DNA of 53,591 nt, taken from CAYFMP01 sp964344215. Its GTDB lineage: Bacteria > Pseudomonadota > Alphaproteobacteria > Rhodospirillales > Casp-alpha2. Position 1 is the stretch's first letter. Every line of letters begins with the position of its first letter. The notes beneath the pieces were generated by a model. The model ran no database searches and had not been told where the DNA came from. It saw nothing but the letters and a program-made list of their open reading frames with translations. The stretch spans positions 1 through 53,591 of the forward strand of contig CAYFMP010000019.1 in NCBI GenBank assembly GCA_964344215.1. Reading direction: 5' to 3'. Made by a program: the position numbers and the translations under genes. Of this stretch, positions 27,246-36,064 are shown piece by piece.

Positions 27246-28006
27246 AGATTAGAACGCTGATCCTCCCGTTCGTCGTCACCGCCGCCCTCATTTTGGGCGT
27301 CGTCGACGCGCCCACCGCCGGCGCCGCCCATACCGGCGCCAAAGTCGACATCAGGGAGATCGCGGCCGGCAACGGCGATGTCGCCGAGCGCCATTCGAAG
27401 GTCGTCGTCCATTACACCGGCTGGCTGAAGGACGGCACCAAGTTCGATTCGAGCCTCGATCGCGGCAAGCCCTTTTCGTTCACACTCGGCGGCGGCCAGG
27501 TCATTCCCGGTTGGGAAATGGGCGTCGAGGGCATGAAGGTGGGCGGCAAACGCGAATTGACCATTCCGCCGGAGCTGGCCTACGGGGCCAAGGGCGCCGG
27601 CGGCGTCATACCGCCCAACGCGACGCTCAAGTTCGAGATCGAGCTCCTGTCGGTGGCGCCGCCGCTTTACACCAACGTCGGCAACGACGAGTTGAAGGCG
27701 CTGTTGGAGAGGGGCGTCAAGCTCGTCGACATCCGCCGCCCCAACGAATGGGCGAAGACCGGCGTCATCGAAGGCTCGAAGAAGATGACCGCATTCGACG
27801 GCCGCGGCCGTTTCGTCCGCAAATTCCCGATCGAGTTCGAGGACTTCACCGGGCCCGACGACGAAGTCATCGTGATCTGCCGCGTCGGCAACCGCTCCGC
27901 CGTGCTCTCCAACATGCTGACCGAGCAGGCCAGCTACACCCGGGTCTACAACGTCAAGGACGGCATCATGAAATGGATCAAGGAAGGCAACCCGGTCGTC
28001 AAGTAG
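27242..28006 (+). CDS. Exported FKBP-type prolyl isomerase fused to a rhodanese domain
   Basis: A 254 aa protein with an N-terminal signal peptide (about 1-29, ending AGAA), an FKBP domain (about 45-138, with VHYTGWLKDGTKFDSS, GGGQVIPGWEMG and LAYGAKGAGGVIPPN) and a rhodanese-like domain (about 145-250) with the active Cys213 in CRVGNRSA. FKBP catalyses prolyl cis-trans isomerisation; rhodanese carries sulfane sulfur. Together they suggest a periplasmic folding or redox role. It overlaps the previous gene by 4 bases, so it is in the same transcript although metabolically unrelated. Confidence 0.9.
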   Translation: MKIRTLILPFVVTAALILGVVDAPTAGAAHTGAKVDIREIAAGNGDVAERHSKVVVHYTGWLKDGTKFDSSLDRGKPFSFTLGGGQVIPGWEMGVEGMKVGGKRELTIPPELAYGAKGAGGVIPPNATLKFEIELLSVAPPLYTNVGNDELKALLERGVKLVDIRRPNEWAKTGVIEGSKKMTAFDGRGRFVRKFPIEFEDFTGPDDEVIVICRVGNRSAVLSNMLTEQASYTRVYNVKDGIMKWIKEGNPVVK

Positions 28007-28021
28007 ACGGGCCGGGAGACG

Positions 28022-29176
28022 TCATATGTTCGAGAACAGTTCGATATAAGGCGAATATCTGAACCTTCTGTTCCGAACCTGGCCGGTTATTTCCGAAACG
28101 AGACCGTGTTCGACGAATTTTCCCATGAGGCTGTTGGCGCTGGTGAAGCTGACACCGAGGATGTTGACGACATCATTGACCTGGATGATGGGGCGCTGAA
28201 ACAACTCCTCCATCAGCGTGATTCCGTTGCCCGCCGATCGACCGAACTCAGCTACAATTAAGTCTCGATGATTTTCACGCAAGTCGACGATCCTGCGTGC
28301 CGTATCGGTTGCTTCGTTTGAAACCTGTGCAATCCCTTCGAGAAAAAAATTGAGCCAGGACTCTAAATCTCCTTCGTCTCGGGTCCGCTGCAGCAATCGG
28401 TAATACATCTCCTGATTTTTCCGAAAGTAATGGGATATATAGAGCAACGGCTTGGACAAGATCTCCTTCTCACACAGAAGAAAGGTAATCAGAAGTCGGC
28501 CAACACGCCCGTTACCGTCGCGGAACGGGTGAATGGTTTCAAACTGGGCATGGGCGAGGCCAATCTTGACGAGGGCCGGTATCTGAGTGTCGCTGTGAAG
28601 AAAGCGTTCGAACGCTGCCATCGCATCTGGGAGTTCGGAAGGCGGTGGGGGAACAAAAGCAGCCTCGTTGACCGAGCAACCATCCGGGCCAATCCAGTTT
28701 TGACTCGTCCGAATTTCGCCCGGCTGCTCGCGTTGGCCGCGAACGCCACGAAGGAGACGTTCATGGATTTCACGAATCAGCCGAACTGACAGCGGCAACT
28801 CCCGAAGCCGTTCCAAGCCGTAGTTCATGGCATTCACATAGTTTAGAACCTCTGCGACATCGTTTGGTCGCTGAGGTGAAAACATGCGAGCTTCGGCTTC
28901 GAGAACATCGTTGATAGAAGATTGGGTTCCTTCAATTTGACTGGAAAGAACGGCCTCCTTTCGAACGTACATGAGCACGAATAAGTCGGGATTAGGAAGG
29001 GACTGTATGGACCCGTCAAGGCGTCCGAGAGCCCGATCAGCGCGGGAGAGCAGCCGTTGCATCTCTCCGTCGATCCCGAATTCTGGTGTCGGCGGAAGCG
29101 GATTCGGAACGAATGCGGAATATCCGCCAGGTTGGCGAACGTAGGCTCCGGTTCGGGTTTCGGTATAAACAGGCAT
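28022..29176 (-). CDS. Fic-family AMP-transferase
   Basis: A 384 aa Fic protein with the active-site motif HPFRDGNGRVGR (His216 to Arg227), which transfers AMP or another nucleotide part to target proteins. An N-terminal inhibitory helix SSQIEGT (Glu82) can block the site, as in class II Fic enzymes. A C-terminal winged-helix-like region (VNDVVNILGVSFTSANSLMGKF) may bind DNA. GC content is visibly lower than in the flanks, suggesting transfer. Palindromes directly upstream (29184-29212, 29245-29271) fit self-regulation. No ribosome site precedes the ATG at 29176. Confidence 0.9.
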   Translation of the reverse strand: MPVYTETRTGAYVRQPGGYSAFVPNPLPPTPEFGIDGEMQRLLSRADRALGRLDGSIQSLPNPDLFVLMYVRKEAVLSSQIEGTQSSINDVLEAEARMFSPQRPNDVAEVLNYVNAMNYGLERLRELPLSVRLIREIHERLLRGVRGQREQPGEIRTSQNWIGPDGCSVNEAAFVPPPPSELPDAMAAFERFLHSDTQIPALVKIGLAHAQFETIHPFRDGNGRVGRLLITFLLCEKEILSKPLLYISHYFRKNQEMYYRLLQRTRDEGDLESWLNFFLEGIAQVSNEATDTARRIVDLRENHRDLIVAEFGRSAGNGITLMEELFQRPIIQVNDVVNILGVSFTSANSLMGKFVEHGLVSEITGQVRNRRFRYSPYIELFSNI

Positions 29177-29183
29177 TTTGACA

Positions 29184-29212
29184 TCTATATTGAAGGCAGC
29201 CTTTAATATAGA
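29184..29212. promoter_or_regulatory. 29-base palindrome upstream of fic
   Basis: Arms TCTATATTGAAGGC (29184-29197) and GCCTTTAATATAGA (29199-29212) pair with one mismatch around a single base, 8 bases before the fic start. The half-site TATTGAAGGC recurs at 29268-29277. This is the form of an operator for a dimeric repressor, possibly the C-terminal domain of the Fic protein itself. Confidence 0.6.
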
Positions 29213-29244
29213 TCGAAATTGCCTGTATGGTAAAGGCTATCGAT

Positions 29245-29271
29245 AATATACGGGACAATTCGTCCCATATT
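29245..29271. promoter_or_regulatory. Second palindrome AATAT(AC)GGGAC-N5-GTCCCATATT
   Basis: A GGGAC/GTCCC stem with flanking AATAT/ATATT lies between the fic promoter region and the end of the dehydrogenase gene. It overlaps another TATTGAAGGC half-site. It may be a terminator-like hairpin for the upstream minus-strand gene or a second operator. Confidence 0.4.
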
Positions 29272-29297
29272 GAAGGCTGGCGAATATATGGAGCCCT

Positions 29298-30611
29298 CTA
29301 CTCCGCCGGCGTCGCGTGGTATTGCCCATCGAGGCCGAGGAACTCGGCGCCGTCCTCGCGATAGAACGCATCGCCGCCCGACTCCCTCAGCACCACCAGC
29401 ATCTTCGGCACGTGCAGGCCCTCCGCCTCGAACCTGCGCGCCACCCTCTCGGGCCCCAGCGCGTCGAGCATCTCGAACGGTCCCTGCTTCCAGGCGAAAC
29501 CCCAGCGCATGGCGCGGTCGATGTTGACGACGTCGTCGGCGATCTCCGGGATCAGATCGGCGGCGTAGGCCAGCGTCCCGCCCATGACGTGCCACAAAAA
29601 CCGCCCCTCGGCGTCGTCGGCGAACAGGGCGTCGAGGCTTTGGTGCGCCGCGTCGAGAACGGCGTCCTCGGCATCGCGCCAATCGCCGGCCTCGAGGTCG
29701 AACACCTCCTTCAGCTTGGTGCCGTCGTCGAGCTTGGTCACGCGGTAGAAACCGCCGCCCGATTTGCGGCCCAACTGGCCGCGTTCCAACATGGCGTGTT
29801 CGGCCTCCGGCAAAGCCGTGAAATCGACGCCCATGTCGCCGGCCGGCAGATTGACGGCCAGGTTCTTGCCGACCAGGTCCATGACGTCGAGTCCGATCAG
29901 GTCGATCAGCCCGTAGAGACCGGTCGGCGGCAACCCGACCGGCGCCGACATCAGGGCATCGACGGTTTCCATGGAGAGCCCTTCTTCCAAGGCCTCCCTG
30001 GCACGGTGCAGGCCCATCAGCATCCAGTAACAGCCGATCCGGTTGCCGATGAAGTTGACGGTGTCCTTGGCATGCACCACGCCCTTGCCGAGCACGCCGC
30101 CGCAAAAGGCGCTGAGCGCATCGATGACGTCCGTATCCGTGTCCTCGCCCGGCACCAGCTCCATCAGCCGCATCACCTTGACCGGGTTGAAGAAGTGGGT
30201 GACGGCGATGTCGCGGCGCAGGCGCTCCGGCATGCCCTCGGTGATCGAGCGCAGCGGAATGCCCGACGTGCTGGTGCTGACCACGGACCCTTCCCGCCTC
30301 AAGGGCTCGAGGCGCTCCATCAGCCGGCGCTTGGTCTCCAGGTCCTCGATGACGGCCTCGCAGACCCAGTCGTAGCCGACGATCTTGTCGAGATCGTCGT
30401 CGAAAGTGCCGAGCTCGATGTTGGCCGCCTTTTCGGGCGTATCGAGAGCCGGCGGGCGGCCCGAGACGATCCGTTCCAGCGCCTTCTCGGCGGTGCCCTT
30501 GTCGACGTCGAGCAGCAGCACGTGGCGGTCGTTCTCGGCGCACAGACCGGCGATGCCGGTACCCATGGTGCCACCGCCGAGGACGGCGACGGATTCGATC
30601 TTTCGACTCAT
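29298..30611 (-). CDS. 3-hydroxyacyl-CoA dehydrogenase
   Basis: A 437 aa NAD-dependent dehydrogenase that oxidises 3-hydroxyacyl-CoA in beta-oxidation. The N-terminal NAD fold starts VAVLGGGTMGTGIAGL. The catalytic His region reads THFFNPVKVMRLMELVPG, and two helical dimerisation domains follow (FIGNRIGCYW, and MRWGFAWKQGPFEMLDALG near the end). No enoyl-CoA hydratase domain is fused. The ATG at 30611 has GGGGAGG 9 bases upstream; the frame extends to 30767 without a site. Confidence 0.92.
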   Translation of the reverse strand: MSRKIESVAVLGGGTMGTGIAGLCAENDRHVLLLDVDKGTAEKALERIVSGRPPALDTPEKAANIELGTFDDDLDKIVGYDWVCEAVIEDLETKRRLMERLEPLRREGSVVSTSTSGIPLRSITEGMPERLRRDIAVTHFFNPVKVMRLMELVPGEDTDTDVIDALSAFCGGVLGKGVVHAKDTVNFIGNRIGCYWMLMGLHRAREALEEGLSMETVDALMSAPVGLPPTGLYGLIDLIGLDVMDLVGKNLAVNLPAGDMGVDFTALPEAEHAMLERGQLGRKSGGGFYRVTKLDDGTKLKEVFDLEAGDWRDAEDAVLDAAHQSLDALFADDAEGRFLWHVMGGTLAYAADLIPEIADDVVNIDRAMRWGFAWKQGPFEMLDALGPERVARRFEAEGLHVPKMLVVLRESGGDAFYREDGAEFLGLDGQYHATPAE

Positions 30612-30735
30612 CTGGAAACGCCTCCCCTGGTGGCCCGGCCGTCGATTGGCGAATTGACCTTTAGGACAGGCTCTATACAGTGACGGACGATTTGTAAAGG
30701 CGCGGCGCCCCGGAGGCGGCCGACGGTCGGACCCG

Positions 30736-31940
30736 ATGGTTAAACCGAAGTTCCTCAAGTTCGACACGCTGAGTCTGCATGCCGGCCAGCAGCCCGACCC
30801 GGCGACCGGCGCCCGCGCCCAGCCGATCTATCAGACCACCTCGTTCGTGTTCGACGATACCGACCACGCCGCCGCTCTCTACAACCTGGAACGGCCGGGC
30901 CACATCTACACGCGGCTGTCGAATCCGACCACGGCGACCCTGGAGGAGCGTGTTGCCGCCTTGGAGGGCGGCGTCGGCGCGATTGCCGCGGCGAGCGGCA
31001 TGGCGGCGCTTTTCCTAGGCATAGCCACGCTGATGGACCAGGGCGCCGACATCGTCTCTTCCGCGTCGCTCTATGGCGGCTCGCACAACCTCTTTACCTG
31101 GTCTACGGCGAGACGCTCGGCAATCCCGGCATCGAGGTCATGGATCTGCCGGCCGTTGCCGAGGTCGCCCATGAAGCCGGTCTGCCGTTGATGATCGACA
31201 GCACGTTTACGACGCCCTATCTGATGAAGCCGTTCGAGCACGGCGTCGATCTGGTGTTGCATTCGCTGACCAAGTTCCTGGGCGGCCACGGTATCGCCAT
31301 CGGCGGCGCCGTCGTCGACTCGGGCACCTTCGATTGGGAAGCGTCCGGCAAGTTCCCGACCCTGACCGAGCCCTATGCCGGCTACCACGGCCTCGACTTC
31401 GCCGACGAGTTCGGAACCCAGGCCTTCGTCATGCGGGCGCGGGCCGAGGGCATGAAGGACTTCGGGGCGTGCCTGAGCCCGGCCAACGCCTTCTACATCC
31501 TCCAAGGCATCGAGACCCTGCCGCTGCGCATGCAAAAACACGTTGCCAACGCCGAAGCCGTGGCGGCCTTCCTGGAAGGCGCCGAAGAGGTCGAGTGGGT
31601 CAACTACCCGGGACTCGCCTCGCACCCCGATCACGAATTGGCCCGGAAGCTGCTGCCGAAAGGGGCCGGCTCCATGCTCAGCTTCGGCATCCGGGGCGGC
31701 CGCGAGGCCGGGCGCCGGTTCATCGAGTCGGTGTCGCTGGCCTCGCACCTGGCCAACGTCGGCGACGCCAAGACCCTGGTCATCCATCCCGGCAGCACCA
31801 CGCACCAGCAGATGAGCGCCGCGGATTTGAAGGCGGCCGGGATCGGCGAGGAGATGGTCCGCCTGTCGGTCGGCATCGAGGACTCGGGCGACATCATCGA
31901 CGATCTGAAACAGGCGCTCGGCGCCTCGCAAAAGGCCTGA
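30736..31940 (+). pseudogene. metY: O-acetylhomoserine sulfhydrylase gene with internal deletion
   Basis: The PLP enzyme MetY makes homocysteine from O-acetylhomoserine and sulfide. The first frame runs from MVKPKFLKFDTLSLHAGQQPD to YGGSHNLF. The second resumes at VYGETLGNPGIEVMDLP and continues through the cofactor Lys motif HSLTKFLGGHG to the usual C-terminus. Between them, near 31095-31107, about 35-40 residues expected in the family are missing and the frame shifts. Both parts are otherwise well conserved, so this is either a recent deletion or an assembly collapse. As written the protein would end at about 151 residues. Confidence 0.8.
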
Positions 31941-31951
31941 GGCGGACGGAC

Positions 31952-32740
31952 ATGGACTTCGAGGTCGACGGCAAGCGGGCCCATGCCGCCACCGGCAGCC
32001 GTCAACTGAACCCGGACGAACCGGCCGTCGTCCTCGTCCACGGGGCCGGACTGGACCGCACCATCTGGCAGTTGCAGACCCGCTCGATCGCCAACCGCGG
32101 ACGCCGCGCGCTGGCCGTCGATCTACCCGGCCACGGCCGCTCCGAAGGCGGGCCGCTGGCTTCCATCGAGGACATGGCCGACTGGCTGGTCCGTATGCTG
32201 GACGCCGCCGGCGTCGGCGGCACGACCCTGATCGGCCACTCCATGGGGGCGCTGATCGCCCTCGAGGCAGCGGCCCGGCACGGCGGGCGGGTCGACAATC
32301 TGTGCCTGATGGGGGTCGCCAAGTCGATGCCGGTGCACCCGGATCTGTTGGCGGCGGCCGAAAGAAACGAGCCGCTGGCGCCGGAACTGATCGTCTACTG
32401 GGGACTCGGCGAAAAGGCCCGAACCGGCAGCCATCCGGCCTCCGGGCTGTGGGTATTGGGCGCCAGCCTGACCCTGTTGCAGGCTTGCGCTCCCGGCGTC
32501 CTCGGACGCGACCTGGCGGCCTGCAACGCCTATGCGGGCGGTCTCGAGGCGGCGGCCCGGATTACCTGCCCGACCCTGTTCGTGTTGGGCCGCGACGATA
32601 GGATGACCCCCGCCGCCAAAGCCAAACCGTTGTCCGAGGCCATCGAGGGGTCGCGAACGGTGGTCATCGACAAGTGCGGCCATATGATGATGACCGAACG
32701 ACCCAACCAGGTCCACGAGGCGCTGGTCGGGTTCGTCTAA
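31952..32740 (+). CDS. Alpha/beta hydrolase
   Basis: A 262 aa alpha/beta hydrolase with LVHGAGLDRTIW (oxyanion region), the nucleophile elbow GHSMGA (Ser97), an Asp in LGRDDRMTP and His in KCGHMMMTERP. All catalytic parts are present. The ATG at 31952 is 11 bases after the metY stop, so the two may share a transcript. The substrate is unknown. Confidence 0.85.
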   Translation: MDFEVDGKRAHAATGSRQLNPDEPAVVLVHGAGLDRTIWQLQTRSIANRGRRALAVDLPGHGRSEGGPLASIEDMADWLVRMLDAAGVGGTTLIGHSMGALIALEAAARHGGRVDNLCLMGVAKSMPVHPDLLAAAERNEPLAPELIVYWGLGEKARTGSHPASGLWVLGASLTLLQACAPGVLGRDLAACNAYAGGLEAAARITCPTLFVLGRDDRMTPAAKAKPLSEAIEGSRTVVIDKCGHMMMTERPNQVHEALVGFV

Positions 32741-32804
32741 AGCGCCGGCTTCCGCGCCCCGCCCTCGAACATCCCAGTCGACGGCCGGGGCGACGAGACA
32801 CGCG

Positions 32805-32849
32805 CTAGAGCGGGTCTCGGCGATTCCCTATCGACATGAACCGCTCTAG
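32805..32849. repeat. TAGAGC-type intergenic inverted repeat, copy 3
   Basis: CTAGAGCGG (32805-32813) and CCGCTCTAG (32841-32849) are perfect complements with a 27-base loop. The right arm contains the stop codon of the next minus-strand gene, so the element could act as its terminator or fold at the mRNA 3' end. Confidence 0.65.
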
Positions 32850-33553
32850 GTCGGGCCGAGCCAGGAAAACGCTCTTTCGACGTAAGCCTGTCCGCCGGTT
32901 CTCCGCCATTCTCCGTGCGCCATGACGACGCGTTCGGGTTTCCACGCGATCAGCTTGCGCAACGCCGCGCGGGCCGGCTTGCGATCGATCCACGACAGCC
33001 TGAGTTCCAACGGTGGGTACCCGTAATCGGCGGTGATCTTCCAGGCCCCGGCAAGCAGTCGCTGCCACCAGGCCCAATGGGTGTTCAGGAAGGCGTCGCC
33101 GAAGTTCTCGGACAGGTCGGCGATGATCGCGGTCTTCGATAAGTGATGGAAGAAGACGATCTCGTCGAAGACGATGGAGCCCCGAAACCACGCCTGATCT
33201 ATGTCGTCCTCCCAAACGGAGGGCGGACTGTCGGTCAGGGCGGGCTGGAATTCGAGGTCCTGGCGTTTTCGCAACGTCGATGCCGGCCCCCACAGTTCGG
33301 CCTCGGGGTAGCCGTCCGTCCACTCGCGCAGGTGCAGATGGTGGAGCTTGTTGGGGCTGACCAGGTGGCCAACCCGACCCAGGGTGTCGATTTCGGCTTT
33401 CAGGCCGGGCGCCAGGGCGATCGGCGACCACACCCAGAGATCGCCCGATTTCAACCGAACCACGACGCTGCGGGTCGGATAGGCGAACCCGAAGAAGTCG
33501 ACGATTCCGCCTTCCGCCAGCCAGATCGACGGGCCGATCGGTAGTAGTTCCAT
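32846..33553 (-). CDS. DUF4336 (metallo-beta-lactamase-like) protein
   Basis: A 235 aa protein with the DUF4336 layout: WLAEGGIVDFFGFAYPTRSVVVRL, LWVWSPI, LVSPNKLHHLHLREW, then IVFFHHLSKTAIIADLSENF and a C-terminal RVVMAHGEWRR. The fold is related to metallo-beta-lactamases, but the full HxHxDH site is absent, so hydrolase activity is not assured. Its stop codon lies inside a repeat. Function unknown. Confidence 0.8.
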   Translation of the reverse strand: MELLPIGPSIWLAEGGIVDFFGFAYPTRSVVVRLKSGDLWVWSPIALAPGLKAEIDTLGRVGHLVSPNKLHHLHLREWTDGYPEAELWGPASTLRKRQDLEFQPALTDSPPSVWEDDIDQAWFRGSIVFDEIVFFHHLSKTAIIADLSENFGDAFLNTHWAWWQRLLAGAWKITADYGYPPLELRLSWIDRKPARAALRKLIAWKPERVVMAHGEWRRTGGQAYVERAFSWLGPT

Positions 33554-33645
33554 CGCCTCAGTTTAGCGCCCGCTGCGGCCGGTCCGAAATGACCGGGATC
33601 AGCTTCGGCCGGACCGCCTCTCCGGGGGATGGCGCGGCCGCCGGC

Positions 33646-33714
33646 CTGCCAGTCCTGCGACGGCAGCCCCCACAGCCGCTCGGCGTTTCCGTGGCCGAGG
33701 GCGTGGTCAGGGCG
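33646..33714 (-). pseudogene. Possible C-terminal remnant of an amidohydrolase
   Basis: The minus strand reads RPDHALGHGNAERLWGLPSQDWQ, which resembles the end of amidohydrolases, where a GxNAxRLxGL motif closes the barrel. No upstream part exists because the protease gene ends at 33707. This is a short match, so confidence is low. Confidence 0.22.
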
Positions 33715-34822
33715 ATTTCGGCGGTGGTGGCGGATTGTCCATGAATTGCCGGGCCGCGGCGGCCTGGTTGGGGTAGTGGGCGGCCAGCAGCGCAAATGCC
33801 CGCAACGCCAGGTCCTCGTCGCCGCCCCACTTGCCGGCCTGCAGGCTGAGCGTCAGCACCTGGCGGTCGCTGGGCAGCACCGTGATCAATCGGTTGAGGT
33901 GTCGAACCTCGTCGGCAAAGCGGCGCGCCAGATGCAGCGTAATGGCCAGCGACAGCCGTGTGTTGATGGCGTTGGGGTCTTGGGCGAGCGCGCCCTCGAA
34001 CAGCCTGGCCGCTTCCGCGTACAGGCGCTGGCGGCCGAACGCCTGGCCGGCCAGGTCGATGAGTTGGCGGTTCCCCGAAGCCGTGCAGCGCTCCTCCAGG
34101 CGGTCCAGTTCGGCACCGTCGAGCGCACGCCCCGGCCCCGCCTTGTCGAGGGTCTCGACGCAGTCGCGATAGGCGCGACCGATGCGGACGCTGGCCGCCG
34201 CGTGGTCCGGTCCCGATTGCTCTTTCAGGGCGGCGAGTTCGGTGGCCGGGATGGCCTCGTAGCGGCCCTGGCCGCCCGACGTGACGATGCCGACCAGACG
34301 GCCTTCGTCGTCGACGAGGGCGCCGCCCGAGTTGCCGGGCAGGCTGGGTGCGGTGTGGTGCAGCCGGGCCAGCGGCGCGCCCTCGGCCGGGGCGATGATG
34401 ACGCGTCCCGGCGCGTAGACGCGAATGCCGCCATCCGCCACATCGGCGGCGACGGTGCGAAGCTCGGTTTTCGGCCCGGCTGCGGCGGTCTCGAACGCGT
34501 CCTCGGCGCCGTCTCCGAGGCCGGGCGCGCGGAGCAGGACGAGGTCGCCGGCGTAGCTGGTCGGCACCACCCGGGCCTCGACAACCGATCCGCCGGCCCG
34601 CTTGAGCGTGGCCCGGGCGCTATCGGCGACGACATGGCGGTTGGTGACCAGCAGTTCCGGCCCGATCAGGGTGGCGCTGGCCTCGGGGTCGAACGAGGAC
34701 ACCGCGAACACCCGCTCGCGAACGGCGCAGACGGCGGCCGGCGCCTCGCAGGTCCCGGCGGCGCGAACGCCGGTGGCGAACCACGCGACGGCGATCAGCA
34801 GCAGGGCGGCGGCGGTGCGCAT
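33707..34822 (-). CDS. Exported trypsin-like serine protease with helical repeat tail
   Basis: A 371 aa protein with a signal peptide (about 1-22), a trypsin-like protease domain with His63 (TNRHVVAD), Asp93 (YAGDLVLL) and Ser165 (LPGNSGGALV), and a C-terminal helical region (about 235-360) with TPR-like helices (ASGNRQLIDLAGQAFGRQRL, LAITLHLARRFADEVRHL). It is likely periplasmic. The ATG lies 3 bases after the azlD stop, so it is in the azlCD transcript. No PDZ domain is present, unlike DegP. Confidence 0.85.
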   Translation of the reverse strand: MRTAAALLLIAVAWFATGVRAAGTCEAPAAVCAVRERVFAVSSFDPEASATLIGPELLVTNRHVVADSARATLKRAGGSVVEARVVPTSYAGDLVLLRAPGLGDGAEDAFETAAAGPKTELRTVAADVADGGIRVYAPGRVIIAPAEGAPLARLHHTAPSLPGNSGGALVDDEGRLVGIVTSGGQGRYEAIPATELAALKEQSGPDHAAASVRIGRAYRDCVETLDKAGPGRALDGAELDRLEERCTASGNRQLIDLAGQAFGRQRLYAEAARLFEGALAQDPNAINTRLSLAITLHLARRFADEVRHLNRLITVLPSDRQVLTLSLQAGKWGGDEDLALRAFALLAAHYPNQAAAARQFMDNPPPPPKSP

Positions 34823-34825
34823 GGC

Positions 34826-35170
34826 TCAGATCATGCCGCTTGCCCGCAGGCTGGCCAAGCCCAGAAACGTCAGGAAAGCGCCCATGGTGCCGATGAAGAC
34901 GTCGCGCCTGGCGGCGAAGAACAGGGCGAACCCGGCCGCCATGGCGATGAGGCGGTCGAGGGTCGGCGTATCGGCCAGCATGCCGACCGGCAGGATCAGG
35001 ACGCGGCTGATCAGCGCCGCCAGCATGCCGTAGGCGACGCAGGACGCCCACTGGAAGAAGGCGCCGGTCGGGTTGATGTGGCGGGCGACGGCGGCGCCCG
35101 AGAGGCGCCACACCAACGTGCCGAGGATGCTCAGGCCCAGCAACGTCCACAGATACATCTCAGCCGTCAT
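34826..35170 (-). CDS. azlD: Branched-chain amino acid exporter small subunit, AzlD family
   Basis: A 114 aa membrane protein with four hydrophobic segments, opening MYLWTLLGLSILGTLVWRLSG and ending with FIGTMGAFLTFLGL. AzlD pairs with AzlC to export branched-chain or related amino acids. It starts at 35170, inside the 3' end of azlC, which shows coupling. The protease gene follows. Confidence 0.85.
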   Translation of the reverse strand: MTAEMYLWTLLGLSILGTLVWRLSGAAVARHINPTGAFFQWASCVAYGMLAALISRVLILPVGMLADTPTLDRLIAMAAGFALFFAARRDVFIGTMGAFLTFLGLASLRASGMI

Positions 35171-35915
35171 CGCCGCCCCCCTTGCCGGGGCCGCCGAGGC
35201 GGTCGAGATAGAAGGCCGCCGTTCCCGAAACCAGCCCGACCAGCGGCAGCCCCCAGTCGGGCGAGGCCAGGTGGGCCAAGGGCCCGAGCGCGGCGCCGAT
35301 GAGGACGGCGATGATGCAGTTGCGCTGGCGCACGCTGGAGAACATGAAAGCAAAGTAGGCCGGATTGAGGAAGACCAGGCTGACCGAGACGTGCAGCGGC
35401 ATGGCGCCGGACATCACGAAGCCGGCGACGGTGCCGACGACGCCGCCGCTGAGACAGATGACGCCGACCCCCATACAGAACGGAAACCGCTGTCCGGTCG
35501 GCAGCAACGGCGCGCGCTGCATGGTGACGGCCCAGATATTGATGGACATGACCTGGACGACCAGGTAGCGCCAGCGCCAACCGACCGGGTCGCCGCGAAA
35601 CAGCGGGATCATGGTCAAGGCCATCGGCAGGAACCGCAGGTTGGCCATCGAGGAAGCGATCAGCACCGCCGCCACCGGGGCGCCGAGGGCAAACATCTCG
35701 GCCATGGCGACCTGGCCGGGCAAGCCCCAGACGCCGAGCGTCGAGACCACCGACATGGCCAGTGACAGTCCGGTGTCGCGGGCCAGCGACCCCCAGCCGA
35801 CCATGCTGGCGGTGACCATCAGGACCGGCATGCGAAGGCCGGCGCCGACGCCGCCGACGAAGGCCCGGCGGGTGTCGGCGTAGGCCGTTTCGGTGGCGGT
35901 GGGCGGGGCGATCAT
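35160..35915 (-). CDS. azlC: Branched-chain amino acid exporter large subunit, AzlC family
   Basis: A 251 aa inner-membrane protein with about seven hydrophobic segments. Typical AzlC features are the early ARDTGLSLAMSVVSTLGVWGLPGQVA and SSMANLRFLPMAL, followed by AGFVMSGAMPLHVSVSLVFLNPAYF. The ATG at 35915 has no clear ribosome site. It is divergent from the IclR regulator across a 149-base AT-rich gap, so the regulator could control both directions. Confidence 0.88.
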   Translation of the reverse strand: MIAPPTATETAYADTRRAFVGGVGAGLRMPVLMVTASMVGWGSLARDTGLSLAMSVVSTLGVWGLPGQVAMAEMFALGAPVAAVLIASSMANLRFLPMALTMIPLFRGDPVGWRWRYLVVQVMSINIWAVTMQRAPLLPTGQRFPFCMGVGVICLSGGVVGTVAGFVMSGAMPLHVSVSLVFLNPAYFAFMFSSVRQRNCIIAVLIGAALGPLAHLASPDWGLPLVGLVSGTAAFYLDRLGGPGKGGGDDG

Positions 35916-36064
35916 CGGAACATAATAGTGCGAAATATCATAAAATGGGACAAATTTGTTTTGTTTTTATTGATTTTGCAGATTACTTGTCTATGCTGGA
36001 ATGACCAGGGTAGGGCTCAGGCCCCGAATTCGCCCCCGAATTCGCCAAGGAAGGCGAGGCGCAC

